The notes: a model not told the origin generated them from the sequence alone. Positions 1 through 9,122 are shown, numbered from the stretch's first letter. The stretch: DNA of 64,000 bases from an uncultured Actinomycetes bacterium (GCA_937876315.1 CALEHQ010000041.1:62001-126000); one strand, 5' to 3'. A program made the numbers and translations.

Positions 1-472
1 TGAAGCCAACGGTGAGCTCATGCGGGAATGGAAATGCCGCCATGACGTCTTCGTCTGCAGCCGCATTGAATGCCGCAACCATCGAGGCCGATCCGGGCTG
101 CCCCTTCACCGACACAAGTTCCCAACCCGATCGACCAACAAAGAGCCCATGAATCGGAAGTCCGTTTGCATCCCGATGGAGAGAAAGGTTCTCCAGATCA
201 ACGCTTTTCGAACCAACTCGATACGAAGAGCCCGCTAAACGGTTTGCCCAAGGAGCCAGCAACGGAACCCCGGCGGTGTGTCCTTCACGAGCAGCAACCG
301 GTCCACCATGAAAGTCGAGGTACTCACGACCTTTATGCGTCAGTGACGCGCCAACCAAACCGACTTCAGGAAGAACAGAGAAGACTGTTTGTCCCGCCGA
401 AAGCGTGACTGCCGCAATGTCATCAATTGTCGAGACGACAACCGAGCCGTCAGCAACAGGTTCAGTTGCCAC
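1..472 (-). CDS. Aldose 1-epimerase-like protein (partial, C-terminus outside window)
   Basis: I translated the minus strand from a GTG at 472 and found an open frame that leaves the window after 157 residues. The segment carries PWANRL (residues 74-79) and a following LPIHG (residues 105-109), which match the sugar-binding region of the galactose mutarotase / aldose 1-epimerase fold, a family that interconverts alpha and beta anomers of hexoses. The start overlaps the last 11 nt of gnd, so the two genes look translationally coupled, and a role beside the oxidative pentose phosphate pathway is inferred. A GTG seven codons upstream in the same frame is an alternative start. The catalytic C-terminal residues are not visible, so the exact substrate cannot be stated. 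Confidence 0.7.
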   Translation of the reverse strand, partial: MATEPVADGSVVVSTIDDIAAVTLSAGQTVFSVLPEVGLVGASLTHKGREYLDFHGGPVAAREGHTAGVPLLAPWANRLAGSSYRVGSKSVDLENLSLHRDANGLPIHGLFVGRSGWELVSVKGQPGSASMVAAFNAAADEDVMAAFPFPHELTVGF

Positions 473-1490
473 TCGCCGGCTTCTCGTCGTGACCACCGAA
501 CTGCTTGCGCATCGCCGACAGCAACTTGTCGGCATAGTCAGCTTCGCCGCGCGAAGTGAACCGCTCATAGAGCGATGTCGTCAAGATAGGAGCCGGTGCA
601 CCGATATCGATAGCGGCAAGGCTTGTCCAGCGGCCTTCACCTGAATCGCTCACGCGTCCTGCAAACGTGTCGAGTTGTGGATCTTCAACAAGCGCTGCTG
701 CAGTGAGGTCAAGAAGCCACGAAGCAACCACGCTTCCGCGGCGCCACACTTCAGCGACTGACTCAATGTCGATGTCGTATTGGTAGTACTTCGGCTCACG
801 CAGCGGTGTTGTCTCTGCATCGTTCTCACGAGCAACTTTGCCGGCATTGGCGTGCTTAAGAATGTTGAGGCCTTCGGCGTAGGCAGCCATGAGCCCATAT
901 TCGATGCCGTTGTGCACCATCTTGACGAAGTGGCCGGCACCGGCTGGACCGCAATGCAGCCAACCTTGTTCTTCAGGAGTGAACTCGCCCGTGCGACCCG
1001 GCGTGCGTTCTGCATCGCCGACGCCAGGGGCGATCGTGCGGAAGATCGGTTCGAGATGGGTGACGATGTCGTCCTCGCCACCGATCATCAAACAAAAACC
1101 ACGGTCAAGACCAAAGACGCCGCCGCTCGTTCCCACATCGACATAGTGGACACCCTTCGGCGCGAGAGCTTCAGCACGATCGACATCATCTCGGTAGTAG
1201 GTGTTGCCGCCGTCGATGACGATGTCGCCCGATTCCATCAGCGCTGCGAGATCGCTCACTGTGCCACCGGCATATGCAGCCGGAACCATCACCCATGCCG
1301 CGCGAGGAACATCAAGTTTCGAGACAAAGTCAGCAAGATCACTTGCACCAGTAATGGCATCGCTCTCGGCTGCCAGCGCTGCAACCGCTGCTGCGTCGAC
1401 ATCAAACACCACGCAGGTGTGGCCATCACGAACGAGACGACGAACGAGGTTTGCACCCATTCGCCCAAGACCGACCATGCCGAGCTGCAT
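462..1490 (-). CDS. gnd: 6-phosphogluconate dehydrogenase, short decarboxylating form
   Basis: Oxidative decarboxylation of 6-phosphogluconate to ribulose 5-phosphate in the cytoplasm. The protein is 342 residues, the length of the short bacterial form rather than the ~470-residue E. coli type. It begins with a Rossmann motif GLGRMG followed by VFDVD; the Asp at the end of the second strand suggests NAD rather than NADP as cofactor (inference). The substrate region shows GPAGAGHFVKMVHNGIEY, including the catalytic Lys and the His-Asn pair of the family. The ATG at 1490 was chosen because it places the Rossmann strand at residue 4 and a purine-rich GAAAGGA precedes it; upstream in-frame codons do not look conserved. 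Its stop overlaps the aldose-epimerase-like start. Confidence 0.9.
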   Translation of the reverse strand: MQLGMVGLGRMGANLVRRLVRDGHTCVVFDVDAAAVAALAAESDAITGASDLADFVSKLDVPRAAWVMVPAAYAGGTVSDLAALMESGDIVIDGGNTYYRDDVDRAEALAPKGVHYVDVGTSGGVFGLDRGFCLMIGGEDDIVTHLEPIFRTIAPGVGDAERTPGRTGEFTPEEQGWLHCGPAGAGHFVKMVHNGIEYGLMAAYAEGLNILKHANAGKVARENDAETTPLREPKYYQYDIDIESVAEVWRRGSVVASWLLDLTAAALVEDPQLDTFAGRVSDSGEGRWTSLAAIDIGAPAPILTTSLYERFTSRGEADYADKLLSAMRKQFGGHDEKPASGN

Positions 1491-1742
1491 CAGAATCCTT
1501 TCAATCCCGCCAAGCAGCGGGGCCACCATCCTGCCAAACACCACCCGCGCCTGCTGAGGAGGCCACATAACGGACTGAAATCGACCAACGGTGTGGCAGA
1601 GTTTCTCAGTCCGAGGGCGAAGGTGTAACGAATAACCACTGCAGCAGGCGAACAATCAGGCGCACGAACGCGAAAACCAACCGCTCGTCAGCTGGGCTCG
1701 ATCGTCTGCGCAATCCTCTCCTTTGTCACGTTCACTCTCGGG

Positions 1743-3956
1743 GTGACCTCCATTTGGACCCGAATGACGGTTTTCGATTCGGCCCGATTCGCGGAACGAG
1801 CCGAGAGGGTCCTCGACTCTCAAGCGGTGCGGTCAAAGCTTGCTGACGAAATCACCGATGCCATCATCAATGCCGGCCCCTCGAATCTTGCGTCGTTTCG
1901 CACGATCATCCGCTCGACACTTGATCCAATCTTGCAAACCCCAGCGTTTCGTTCGATCTTTCGAAGAGCCCTCGACACCAGTCACGATTACCTCTTTACC
2001 CAAAGCGGTAATACCCAGGTCATCAACCTGAGCGAAAGCCTCAATGTGCTTTCGGGAAGCCTTCAGGCAACGAACCCTGACTTGGCGACATCAATCCCGA
2101 CAGGAACGAACGAACTACTCGTAGAGATCGGCGACCAGACCCGTGGTCTTGATCTTTGGAGAATCGCCGAAAGGTTGACCCTCGCAGGTGCCGGCCTTCT
2201 CCTTGCGGCAGGCCTCTTTGCATTCGGCACGATCGCCCTCGACAACAACCGCCACAGGTCCACTTTTGCTCTGGGAATTTCCGCGGCATTCAGCGGAATC
2301 GTCATGTTTGTTTTGGCGACAATCGCCCCGATCATCGCCGGCTCATATGCAAACGATCCCGATACCGAGAGAGCCTTCGTTTCTGCCACAGAGTTCTTTG
2401 TCAGCGATTACCGGCTCTATTCCATTTGGATTGTTGGTATTGGAGTCGTGTTGTGTGCGTTCGGGACTGCAACTGCTCCTCATGGTGAGGCTGTCACTGT
2501 CCGCTCAGTCATCGATCGATTGCGCTCTGCGATCGATCAACACAAACCAACGTCACAGCGCGGACAGATCATCCACGCAATCCTCCTCATGGTCATCGGC
2601 TTCATCATCGTCATCGAACGCGAAACCGTCATTCCGCTTTTGGTGATCGCGGTCGGCGCAGTACTCGCCTACGTCGGGGCATCCCAACTCCTTTCAATCG
2701 TTGGCCGCCGCTCGACAGTTACGACGCGTAGTGCCGTCCTCGCCGATGTCAAGGAAGTTCAGCTGAATAACCTGACCATGCGTGTTGCTCTCATGTTGAT
2801 CGTTCTTCTCATTTCTATTGGCGCCGGAGCATGGTTCACAACGTCGGATGCTCGATCGCAGACTGCAGCAAACGAGCAGCGAAAGTGCAATGGCTTTTCC
2901 GAGCTGTGCGACAAACCCCTGAACGAGGTCGCCTTCCTCGGCGCTCACAATGCAATGTCAACTGCTGCTGATCCGGGCTGGTTGTTCTACGAACAAACCA
3001 AAAGCATCCCCGCCCAATTGGATTTCGGAGTGCGCGCTCTTCTCGTGAAGACCCATTACGGCATTCCCACAACCGTCAACATCACTGGCGCAAATGCTGT
3101 CATCACTGACAGCATCGCCGAGCTTGCAGTGAACCCCATTGATCAAGACGATCAGTATTCGAATGAACAGCAAGCAAAGGCGAAAGAACTTCAAGCCAAC
3201 ATCAAGGTTGATCCGAATCTCCGCGACGTTTACCCCTGTCACGTCTACTGCGAATATGGGGCAACCAAATTCACAACGGCGTTGGGGTACACGCGTCAGT
3301 TCCTCAACGACAATCCCGACAACGTCATCATCTGGTTTATTGGCGACTACGTCTCGAAGGCTGATACCGAGAAGGCCCTTCGCGAGGCGAAGGTCTTTGA
3401 CAGAGTCTGGGACTACGACCCCGCTGCGCCAATACCCACCCTTGGCGAGATGATTGATGCGAAGAAGAACATCGTCATGATCTCGGAGTTCAGCGGCGCA
3501 CCACCAGCGTGGAACATCAAGGGTTACGGGGTTTTCCAAGACACACCATTTACCTTCCGCAAGGACTCCGAGCTTTACGCCCCGGGCTCGTCCAAGTACA
3601 CCGGTACAGCATCAGTGGAAGGCCCGGTCCCCGCGACCGTCACGGGCGCTGATGGAACCGAACAATGGACCAAGGACTGGACAGGCGTCCCGAGTTGCGC
3701 CCCAAACCGCGGAACCCCCAGTTCGCCGCTTTCCCAAATCAACCACTGGATCACTCCAGCCGGCGCCGCCCCCACCATTGGCGAGGCCAAAGATGTCAAT
3801 GCCTACGACGTCCTGATGCCTAGGGTGCGGGACTGCATGACCCAACGAGGCAAATTCCCCACGATCGTTGGGGTGAACTTTGTCGAAATTGGTGATGCCC
3901 TGCAGGTCGTCAACGAACTCAACTCCGGCAAGATCCTGCCGATTACCGCCCCATAG
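1743..3956 (+). CDS. Polytopic membrane protein with C-terminal PI-PLC-like domain
   Basis: The 737-residue product has at least five predicted membrane segments (about residues 139-160, 176-200, 222-242, 278-315 and 348-368). An outward-facing C-terminal domain of ~350 residues follows. That domain opens with LGAHNAMS (His402) and KTHYG (His438), resembling the two catalytic histidines of phosphatidylinositol-specific phospholipase C X domains, although their spacing is shorter than in Bacillus PI-PLC. A phosphodiesterase acting on inositol lipids or related polar lipids is inferred. The first canonical start is the GTG at 1743, but the same frame stays open back to 1629 and encodes a good transmembrane helix (codons 1683-1742), so the annotated start probably truncates the protein. 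It is divergent from gnd. Confidence 0.75.
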   Translation: MTSIWTRMTVFDSARFAERAERVLDSQAVRSKLADEITDAIINAGPSNLASFRTIIRSTLDPILQTPAFRSIFRRALDTSHDYLFTQSGNTQVINLSESLNVLSGSLQATNPDLATSIPTGTNELLVEIGDQTRGLDLWRIAERLTLAGAGLLLAAGLFAFGTIALDNNRHRSTFALGISAAFSGIVMFVLATIAPIIAGSYANDPDTERAFVSATEFFVSDYRLYSIWIVGIGVVLCAFGTATAPHGEAVTVRSVIDRLRSAIDQHKPTSQRGQIIHAILLMVIGFIIVIERETVIPLLVIAVGAVLAYVGASQLLSIVGRRSTVTTRSAVLADVKEVQLNNLTMRVALMLIVLLISIGAGAWFTTSDARSQTAANEQRKCNGFSELCDKPLNEVAFLGAHNAMSTAADPGWLFYEQTKSIPAQLDFGVRALLVKTHYGIPTTVNITGANAVITDSIAELAVNPIDQDDQYSNEQQAKAKELQANIKVDPNLRDVYPCHVYCEYGATKFTTALGYTRQFLNDNPDNVIIWFIGDYVSKADTEKALREAKVFDRVWDYDPAAPIPTLGEMIDAKKNIVMISEFSGAPPAWNIKGYGVFQDTPFTFRKDSELYAPGSSKYTGTASVEGPVPATVTGADGTEQWTKDWTGVPSCAPNRGTPSSPLSQINHWITPAGAAPTIGEAKDVNAYDVLMPRVRDCMTQRGKFPTIVGVNFVEIGDALQVVNELNSGKILPITAP

Positions 3957-4051
3957 GACTTCCTCCCCGCCCGGTGGGCCGACACGCCCGTGGGCCGATA
4001 GATTCAATCCCCTGAACACCCGGCCGATCCGGGTAACGAGAAGGGGAAGTC

Positions 4052-5512
4052 ATGCTGACGTACGACAAGTTCTTCATCGGGGGCGAATGGGTCGAACCCG
4101 CCGGGAACGAAACACTCAAGGTGCTCTCGCCAACCACTGAAGAGATCATCGGTTCTGTTCCGGTCGCAACCAATGCCGACATGGACCGCGCCGTTGCTGC
4201 CGCCAAGGCTGCGCTCACCGGCCCATGGGCCGACTACACGCCGCAGGAGCGTTCCGCTCTGCTGTCCAAGGTCGCCGAACTCCTTACTGCTCGCCAGGAA
4301 GAGTTCACCAACCTCATCGTGAGCGAAGTTGGTGCGCCGTACTACTTCTCCATGTTCGGTCAGGTTCTGTCCGCAACCATGGTGCTGAACTCCTTCGCGC
4401 AGCACACACTCAACTTCCCGTTCGAAGAGCGTCGTGACGGTGCACTCGGTGGCCAGATCATCGTTCGCCGCGAACCAGTCGGCGTTTGCGCCGGCATCAT
4501 CCCTTGGAACGTTCCGCTGTTCATCACCACGCTCAAGGTTGGCCCGACACTTGCTTCGGGTTCGACCATCGTGCTGAAGCCCGCTCCGGAAACTCCTCTC
4601 GATGCCAACCTCTTCGCCGAGGTACTCATCGAAGCTGGCGTTCCCGCCGGTGTCATCAACATCGTTCCGGCCGACCGCGAGGTTGGCGAGTACCTCGTGC
4701 GTCATCCTGACGTCAACAAGGTCAGCTTCACCGGTTCGACCGCTGCCGGCCGCAAGATCGGCGCCATCTGTGGCGAGCAGCTCAAGCGCTGCACGCTCGA
4801 GCTTGGTGGCAAGTCCGCCGCAATCATTTGCGACGACGCCAACATCGAAGAAGCAGTCGGCCACATCATTCAGGGTGGCCTCATGAACAATGGTCAGGCT
4901 TGTGTTGCGCTCACTCGCGTTCTTGCTCCAGCGAGCAAGTACGACGAGATCCGCGATGCACTTGCTGCTGCGGTCAGCTCACAAATTGCCGGCGACCCCG
5001 CCAATCCCGAGAACATGTGCGGACCACTCATCGCCGAACGTCAGCGTGAGCGCGTTGAGGGTTACATCGCCAAGGGCAAGGCCGAAGGCGCAACCGTTGT
5101 TGTCGGTGGCGGACGTCCCGACGAAGCAACGGGCCACTTCGTGTCCCCCACGCTTTTCGCCGATGTCACCAACCAGATGACCATCGCCCGTGAAGAAATC
5201 TTCGGCCCAGTGTTGTCACTCATCAAGTACGACACCCTCGAAGATGCCATCGCCATTGCAAACGACAATGACTACGGCCTTGCCGGCGCCTGCTACACCT
5301 CAGACATCGAAAAGGGCATCAACGTTGCTCGCAAGGTTCGTACCGGCACCTTCGGTGTGAACACTGCTCAGGGCATGGATTTCAACGGCCCATTCGGTGG
5401 CATCAAGAGCTCGGGTGTTGGCCGCGAGCTTGGCCCCGAAGGCATCGAGGCATTCTGCGAGTGCAAGACCATCTCGCTCCCCGGTGGCATTGATCTTCCG
5501 ATCGGCGGCTGA
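4052..5512 (+). CDS. NAD(P)-dependent aldehyde dehydrogenase
   Basis: The 486-residue protein has the ordinary ALDH superfamily length. It oxidises an aldehyde to the acid via a thiohemiacetal. The general base Glu250 sits in LELGGKSA and the nucleophile Cys284 in GQACVAL; IIPWNVPL and SFTGSTAAG are the NAD-binding signatures, and EIFGPVL lies near the C-terminus. An AAGGGGAAG Shine-Dalgarno sequence lies directly upstream of the ATG. The substrate cannot be deduced from sequence; the gene stands alone, with a strong hairpin terminator after its stop. It resembles the Mycobacterium/Rhodococcus ALDHs often found near lipid or steroid catabolism genes, which fits the acyl-CoA dehydrogenase genes that follow, but this link is inference. 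Confidence 0.9.
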   Translation: MLTYDKFFIGGEWVEPAGNETLKVLSPTTEEIIGSVPVATNADMDRAVAAAKAALTGPWADYTPQERSALLSKVAELLTARQEEFTNLIVSEVGAPYYFSMFGQVLSATMVLNSFAQHTLNFPFEERRDGALGGQIIVRREPVGVCAGIIPWNVPLFITTLKVGPTLASGSTIVLKPAPETPLDANLFAEVLIEAGVPAGVINIVPADREVGEYLVRHPDVNKVSFTGSTAAGRKIGAICGEQLKRCTLELGGKSAAIICDDANIEEAVGHIIQGGLMNNGQACVALTRVLAPASKYDEIRDALAAAVSSQIAGDPANPENMCGPLIAERQRERVEGYIAKGKAEGATVVVGGGRPDEATGHFVSPTLFADVTNQMTIAREEIFGPVLSLIKYDTLEDAIAIANDNDYGLAGACYTSDIEKGINVARKVRTGTFGVNTAQGMDFNGPFGGIKSSGVGRELGPEGIEAFCECKTISLPGGIDLPIGG

Positions 5513-5537
5513 TCGCTCCACCAACGTTGTGCAGTAC

Positions 5538-5575
5538 CCGGGGGTCGACCACACGGTCGGCCCCCGGTTTCGTTT
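5538..5575. terminator. Rho-independent terminator between convergent genes
   Basis: A 13-bp stem (5538-5550 pairing with 5555-5567, one G-U pair) closes a 4-nt loop and is followed by TTTCGTTT on the plus strand. It lies between the aldehyde dehydrogenase stop and the convergent ThDP-like gene stop, so it can serve the plus strand and perhaps both. Confidence 0.85.
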
Positions 5576-5605
5576 GGCGTTCGAGTTGGCGTTCGCGTGA
5601 GCCCG

Positions 5606-6913
5606 TTAGTTGAACGTCGGCCAGGCCACAACGGGGCCGGCAAGATCAACAAGTTCCGCAGCAGCTGCAAGGTCGACGGAAACTCCGGTGACACTAAAGC
5701 CCGAGTCGCTCATCGCCGCAACAAGGTTCGCTCGGTGTTGCGAAGGATCTCCCCCGACAACATCGTCGCCCCATTGTTCAACCACGATGCCGAGGTTGAG
5801 CGATGCAGCAAGATCGAGCAGTTCGTTTTCGATCAATCCACCCGGCATGGTGATGGCCACCGAACGATTGCCGTCGAGTGCCGACACGATCGCAGCAGAA
5901 ATTGCGAATCCATCGGCGGCACGAGCAGGAACGACAACACGTCCCATCGGCATCGGGACGACCCCACGTGCAAACCAGAAGCCAGCAGGGCCGCTATCGA
6001 CATAGACCTGTACGTCAGGGTCGATTGCATCGAAAACGTCGAGCACCGCGCGAACTGGATGAAGTGGCGAACCGGTTGCCTCTCGATGGTCACCGAACAC
6101 CGCTGCGCATGCTTCAACAAGTGACGAAGGGGCTGCGATCGGTTCGATTGCAGGCCAATCAGCCGCCAAGAACGGCAGATGCCAAGGCTCAACTTCCAAG
6201 AGTTGTGCATTCATCGGGAGCGATTCGCCCAGTTCCTCATCGTCCACGCCGACGGCGATCACGAGTTCGCACGCATCGAGACCTCCGAGCGCAGGGTCAT
6301 CGACTTGAATGCCGATAACGCCGCACCACGAAGGATGGTCGAATGGAACTACGCCGATCGCTCCCATCGTGGTCATGACTCCGGCGCCAGTTCTGGTGAC
6401 GAAATCGGCAACATCGGCCGCAGCTCCATCGCGAAGAACTCCGGGGCCAACGATGATCATCGTGCGGAAGTCGGCGAGACCAACAGAGAGGCGAAGCAAC
6501 TGATCGCTTCGTTGAAGCACGAGCGGCTGTGCGCCTTCGGGGGCTTCGGCGAAAAGGTCGGCTAGAAGTTCGATTTCGACGGCACCAAATACACGGCCCA
6601 ATGACCAGCCTGCAATTGCCGCAGGAAGATCTTCGACTCCGATTGAAAGCGCTTGCGTTTCTTCACCGGGCTGCGAAGACAATCGCACTCGACGACCCGG
6701 AAGTAGAGCTACCCCAGGTCGTGCATCAGGAGCGATGGAAAGTCGTCCATCGGCATCGGCCAATGCGATTGCGGCGGCTTCGGTTGCAACAGGAATAAGC
6801 GCAAGGCCTTCGAGCGCTTCGAGCCCGTGACCGGGCACAGCGAATGCGCGCGTCGCTCCTACGGCACGCAAACAGCGCGAGACAAGCGACGCGACCGATT
6901 CAGATGTGGGCAC
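5606..6913 (-). CDS. Degenerate ThDP-dependent-enzyme-like protein (acetolactate synthase fold)
   Basis: The 435-residue product resembles the three-domain acetolactate synthase / benzoylformate decarboxylase family but is about 100 residues short. The N-terminal Pyr-like domain keeps a TEAAAIALADADGR segment that aligns with the catalytic-Glu helix. The middle domain keeps IIVGPGV. In the C-terminal PP-like domain the metal-binding GDG is replaced by PGG and the usual Asn residues are altered, so ThDP/Mg binding is doubtful. The GTG start at 6913 was chosen because it lies 4 nt after the stop of the upstream acyl-CoA dehydrogenase. It is the last gene of a three-gene operon with two acyl-CoA dehydrogenases, which suggests a role in the same CoA-ester pathway. 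The function is unknown. Confidence 0.65.
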   Translation of the reverse strand: MPTSESVASLVSRCLRAVGATRAFAVPGHGLEALEGLALIPVATEAAAIALADADGRLSIAPDARPGVALLPGRRVRLSSQPGEETQALSIGVEDLPAAIAGWSLGRVFGAVEIELLADLFAEAPEGAQPLVLQRSDQLLRLSVGLADFRTMIIVGPGVLRDGAAADVADFVTRTGAGVMTTMGAIGVVPFDHPSWCGVIGIQVDDPALGGLDACELVIAVGVDDEELGESLPMNAQLLEVEPWHLPFLAADWPAIEPIAAPSSLVEACAAVFGDHREATGSPLHPVRAVLDVFDAIDPDVQVYVDSGPAGFWFARGVVPMPMGRVVVPARAADGFAISAAIVSALDGNRSVAITMPGGLIENELLDLAASLNLGIVVEQWGDDVVGGDPSQHRANLVAAMSDSGFSVTGVSVDLAAAAELVDLAGPVVAWPTFN

Positions 6914-6917
6914 GCGC

Positions 6918-7937
6918 TTAGTTGTCGAGCAACAGGTGAGCGACGCGGCGACGGTGCCAAAGAGCATCGCCCCAACTTGATGCGAGTGCCCACGAACGCT
7001 TCAGCCAGAAGTGCAGATCATGTTCGGTCGTGTACCCGATGGCCCCGTGAGTTTGGAGGGCCTTGCGAGCAACAACCTCGGCAGCATCAGAAGCGAAACA
7101 CTTCGCCATCGAGACTTCACGATCGACATCGTCCGAACCGGTGGCCAGCCCGTAGGCAGCCGCCCACACCGCTGGGCGAGCAAACGACACCTTGAGTTCA
7201 GCATCGGCCAAGTGATGCTTCACGGCCTGGAAGCTTCCGATCGGCACGCCGAACTGCTTGCGATCGACGACATAGGCAACCGTCATCGCAATCATCTGTT
7301 CAGACAATCCGATGAGCAGGGCAGCAGTGGCGGCAGCGCCACGATCGAAGGCTCGGTTCACTGCTTGCAGCGCGGCGTCGCCCGATGCAATGAGTTCCGC
7401 ATCGGCTTCATCCCATTCGACAGCAAACAATCGACGAGCGCCGTCGACCGATACCTGCTGCGTTGAACGAACCTTGTCGGCCGGAACAGCAAACAGACGA
7501 TCGTCGCGCTGCGCAACCAAAAGGTTGGCGATGTGCATGTCATTGACGAAAGGCTGTCCATCGAGTTGAACGGTGGCGATGACCGAACCATCGGCAATTC
7601 CGGGCAGCCATTTTTCGGCGATTGCTGCGGGTGCTGATTCAGCAAGGAGCGGCGCAACAACAGCAACAGTCTCGACGAGCGGAGCTGGGTACGCGTAACG
7701 ACCTGCTTCGGTCAGGATCGGAAGGAGATCGATTTCGTTCATCCCCATGCCACCAAAGGCTTCGGGAACAGTGAGGCCAATCACGCCCATTTCAGCGAGT
7801 GCCGCCCATGTTGACGCGTCGCGACCGACGGCGTCGTCCCATGACCAGCGCACCTTTTCCGGTGGGCATTCATTGGCAAAGAATTCAGCGACGGTGTCGC
7901 GGAACAGCAGTTGATCTTCGGTGAAAGCGAATTGCAT
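6918..7937 (-). CDS. Acyl-CoA dehydrogenase, short subunit
   Basis: A 339-residue flavoprotein of the acyl-CoA dehydrogenase family, which introduces a 2,3 double bond into acyl-CoA and passes electrons to ETF. The N-terminal helical region starts FTEDQLLFRDTV; the FAD-binding middle is divergent; the C-terminal part contains THGAIGYTTEHDLHF, where a Glu lies in the position used as catalytic base by several actinobacterial members. It follows a longer paralogue by only 6 nt. In Mycobacterium, adjacent long/short pairs such as FadE28-FadE29 form alpha2beta2 heterotetramers that act on steroid side chains; the same arrangement is inferred here. etfBA, the probable electron acceptor genes, lie elsewhere in the window. 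Confidence 0.85.
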   Translation of the reverse strand: MQFAFTEDQLLFRDTVAEFFANECPPEKVRWSWDDAVGRDASTWAALAEMGVIGLTVPEAFGGMGMNEIDLLPILTEAGRYAYPAPLVETVAVVAPLLAESAPAAIAEKWLPGIADGSVIATVQLDGQPFVNDMHIANLLVAQRDDRLFAVPADKVRSTQQVSVDGARRLFAVEWDEADAELIASGDAALQAVNRAFDRGAAATAALLIGLSEQMIAMTVAYVVDRKQFGVPIGSFQAVKHHLADAELKVSFARPAVWAAAYGLATGSDDVDREVSMAKCFASDAAEVVARKALQTHGAIGYTTEHDLHFWLKRSWALASSWGDALWHRRRVAHLLLDN

Positions 7938-7943
7938 CTCGGC

Positions 7944-9122
7944 CTACTTCCGGGGCAGACCGAGCACGCGCTCGGCGACGACGTTGCGTTGAATTTCATT
8001 CGTGCCCGCATAAATCGGGCCACTCAGTGCGAACTCGAATCCCTTCATCCACGCTCCCCCATCGACTGCATCGGGTGAGGTTTCGATGAGTTCGGCAGCA
8101 GGGCCGAGCAATCGAAGCGCGGTTTCGTTGAGATTCACATCGAGTTCGGACCAATAGATTTTTGTGAGACTTGAACGAGCACCCTGCGAAACGCCCTTTA
8201 CGAGACCAGTCACATCAGCGAGCGTTGCGAGGCGATAGGCCTCAGCTTCCATCCACGACTGAGCAACATCATCACGCATTGCAGCAACGCGTTCTGCATG
8301 TTCGCCCGCAGCATTCTGACGCTTCCAGAGGTCGACAAGGCGATCGGCGGCGGCACAAAAACGACCGGGCGAGCGCAACGTAAGGCCGCGCTCAGAAGAT
8401 GCGGTTGCCATGGCGACGCCCCAACCTTCGTTAACGCCACCCAAAACCAAGTCATCGGAAACGAAGACATCGTCGAAGAACACTTCAGCGAAACCTTCAT
8501 CGCCATCAAGACGCTCAACGCCCCGCACAGTCACGCCAGGCGCATCGAGCGGAACGAGGAGGTATGTCATGCCGCTGTGACGCGCGGCGTCAGGATCGGT
8601 TCGGAACAAACCAAACACCCAATTACAGAACGCACCGCGAGTTGTCCACGTCTTTTGTCCGTTAATGACCCAACCGCCGCGTTCGTCGTCGCGAGCAGCG
8701 CGGCTCTTGATCCCAGCAAGATCGGAACCAGCATCGGGTTCCGACCAACCCTGACACCACAGGTCATCAGCAGCAGCCATCGCAGGAAGGAAACGTTCCT
8801 TCTGTTCGGGGGTGCCGAACTCAAAAATGGTGGGAGCAAGAAGGAAGATGCCGTTCTGGGTCACGCGCTGCGGACCACCAGCTCGGTAGTACTCCTCTTC
8901 GAAAATGATCCATTCCCAAAGCGATGCACCGCGGCCGCCGTATTCCTCAGGCCACGACACCACAGACCAGCGGGCATCGAACAGTTTCTTTTCCCACTCG
9001 ACATGAAGGGCGAAGCCTTCGGCGGTATCACCCGAGGGCAAACCGACGGGGACGTTGGCCTCGAGCCAGGCCCGGGCCTCAGCCCGGAAGGCCTCTTCGG
9101 CCGGTGTGAAGTTCAGATCCAT
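7944..9122 (-). CDS. Acyl-CoA dehydrogenase, long subunit
   Basis: A 392-residue acyl-CoA dehydrogenase with the usual N-terminal helical, middle beta (WCQGWSEPDAGSDLAG) and C-terminal helical domains, ending in the family signature AGTNEIQRNVVAERVLGLP. It is the first gene of an operon with a shorter paralogue and a ThDP-like protein, consistent with one half of a heterotetrameric enzyme acting on a bulky or branched acyl-CoA (inference from the FadE28/29 type of pairs). The ATG at 9122 has GGAG upstream; an in-frame ATG/GTG extension of eight residues is not needed for the fold. The promoter region contains a perfect palindrome shared with the divergent amidohydrolase. Confidence 0.88.
   Translation of the reverse strand: MDLNFTPAEEAFRAEARAWLEANVPVGLPSGDTAEGFALHVEWEKKLFDARWSVVSWPEEYGGRGASLWEWIIFEEEYYRAGGPQRVTQNGIFLLAPTIFEFGTPEQKERFLPAMAAADDLWCQGWSEPDAGSDLAGIKSRAARDDERGGWVINGQKTWTTRGAFCNWVFGLFRTDPDAARHSGMTYLLVPLDAPGVTVRGVERLDGDEGFAEVFFDDVFVSDDLVLGGVNEGWGVAMATASSERGLTLRSPGRFCAAADRLVDLWKRQNAAGEHAERVAAMRDDVAQSWMEAEAYRLATLADVTGLVKGVSQGARSSLTKIYWSELDVNLNETALRLLGPAAELIETSPDAVDGGAWMKGFEFALSGPIYAGTNEIQRNVVAERVLGLPRK

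Noticed and set aside
780-1628. Long plus-strand open frame opposite gnd
   Set aside because: It is antisense to a clear 6-phosphogluconate dehydrogenase, lacks domain-like sequence and is explained by codon bias of the real gene.
3973-4000. Direct repeat GTGGGCCGA between the PI-PLC-like gene and the aldehyde dehydrogenase
   Set aside because: Only nine bases in GC-rich spacer sequence; could be chance.
4004-4864. 286-codon minus-strand frame opposite the aldehyde dehydrogenase
   Set aside because: Antisense to a well-supported enzyme; composition is that of a reverse-frame shadow.
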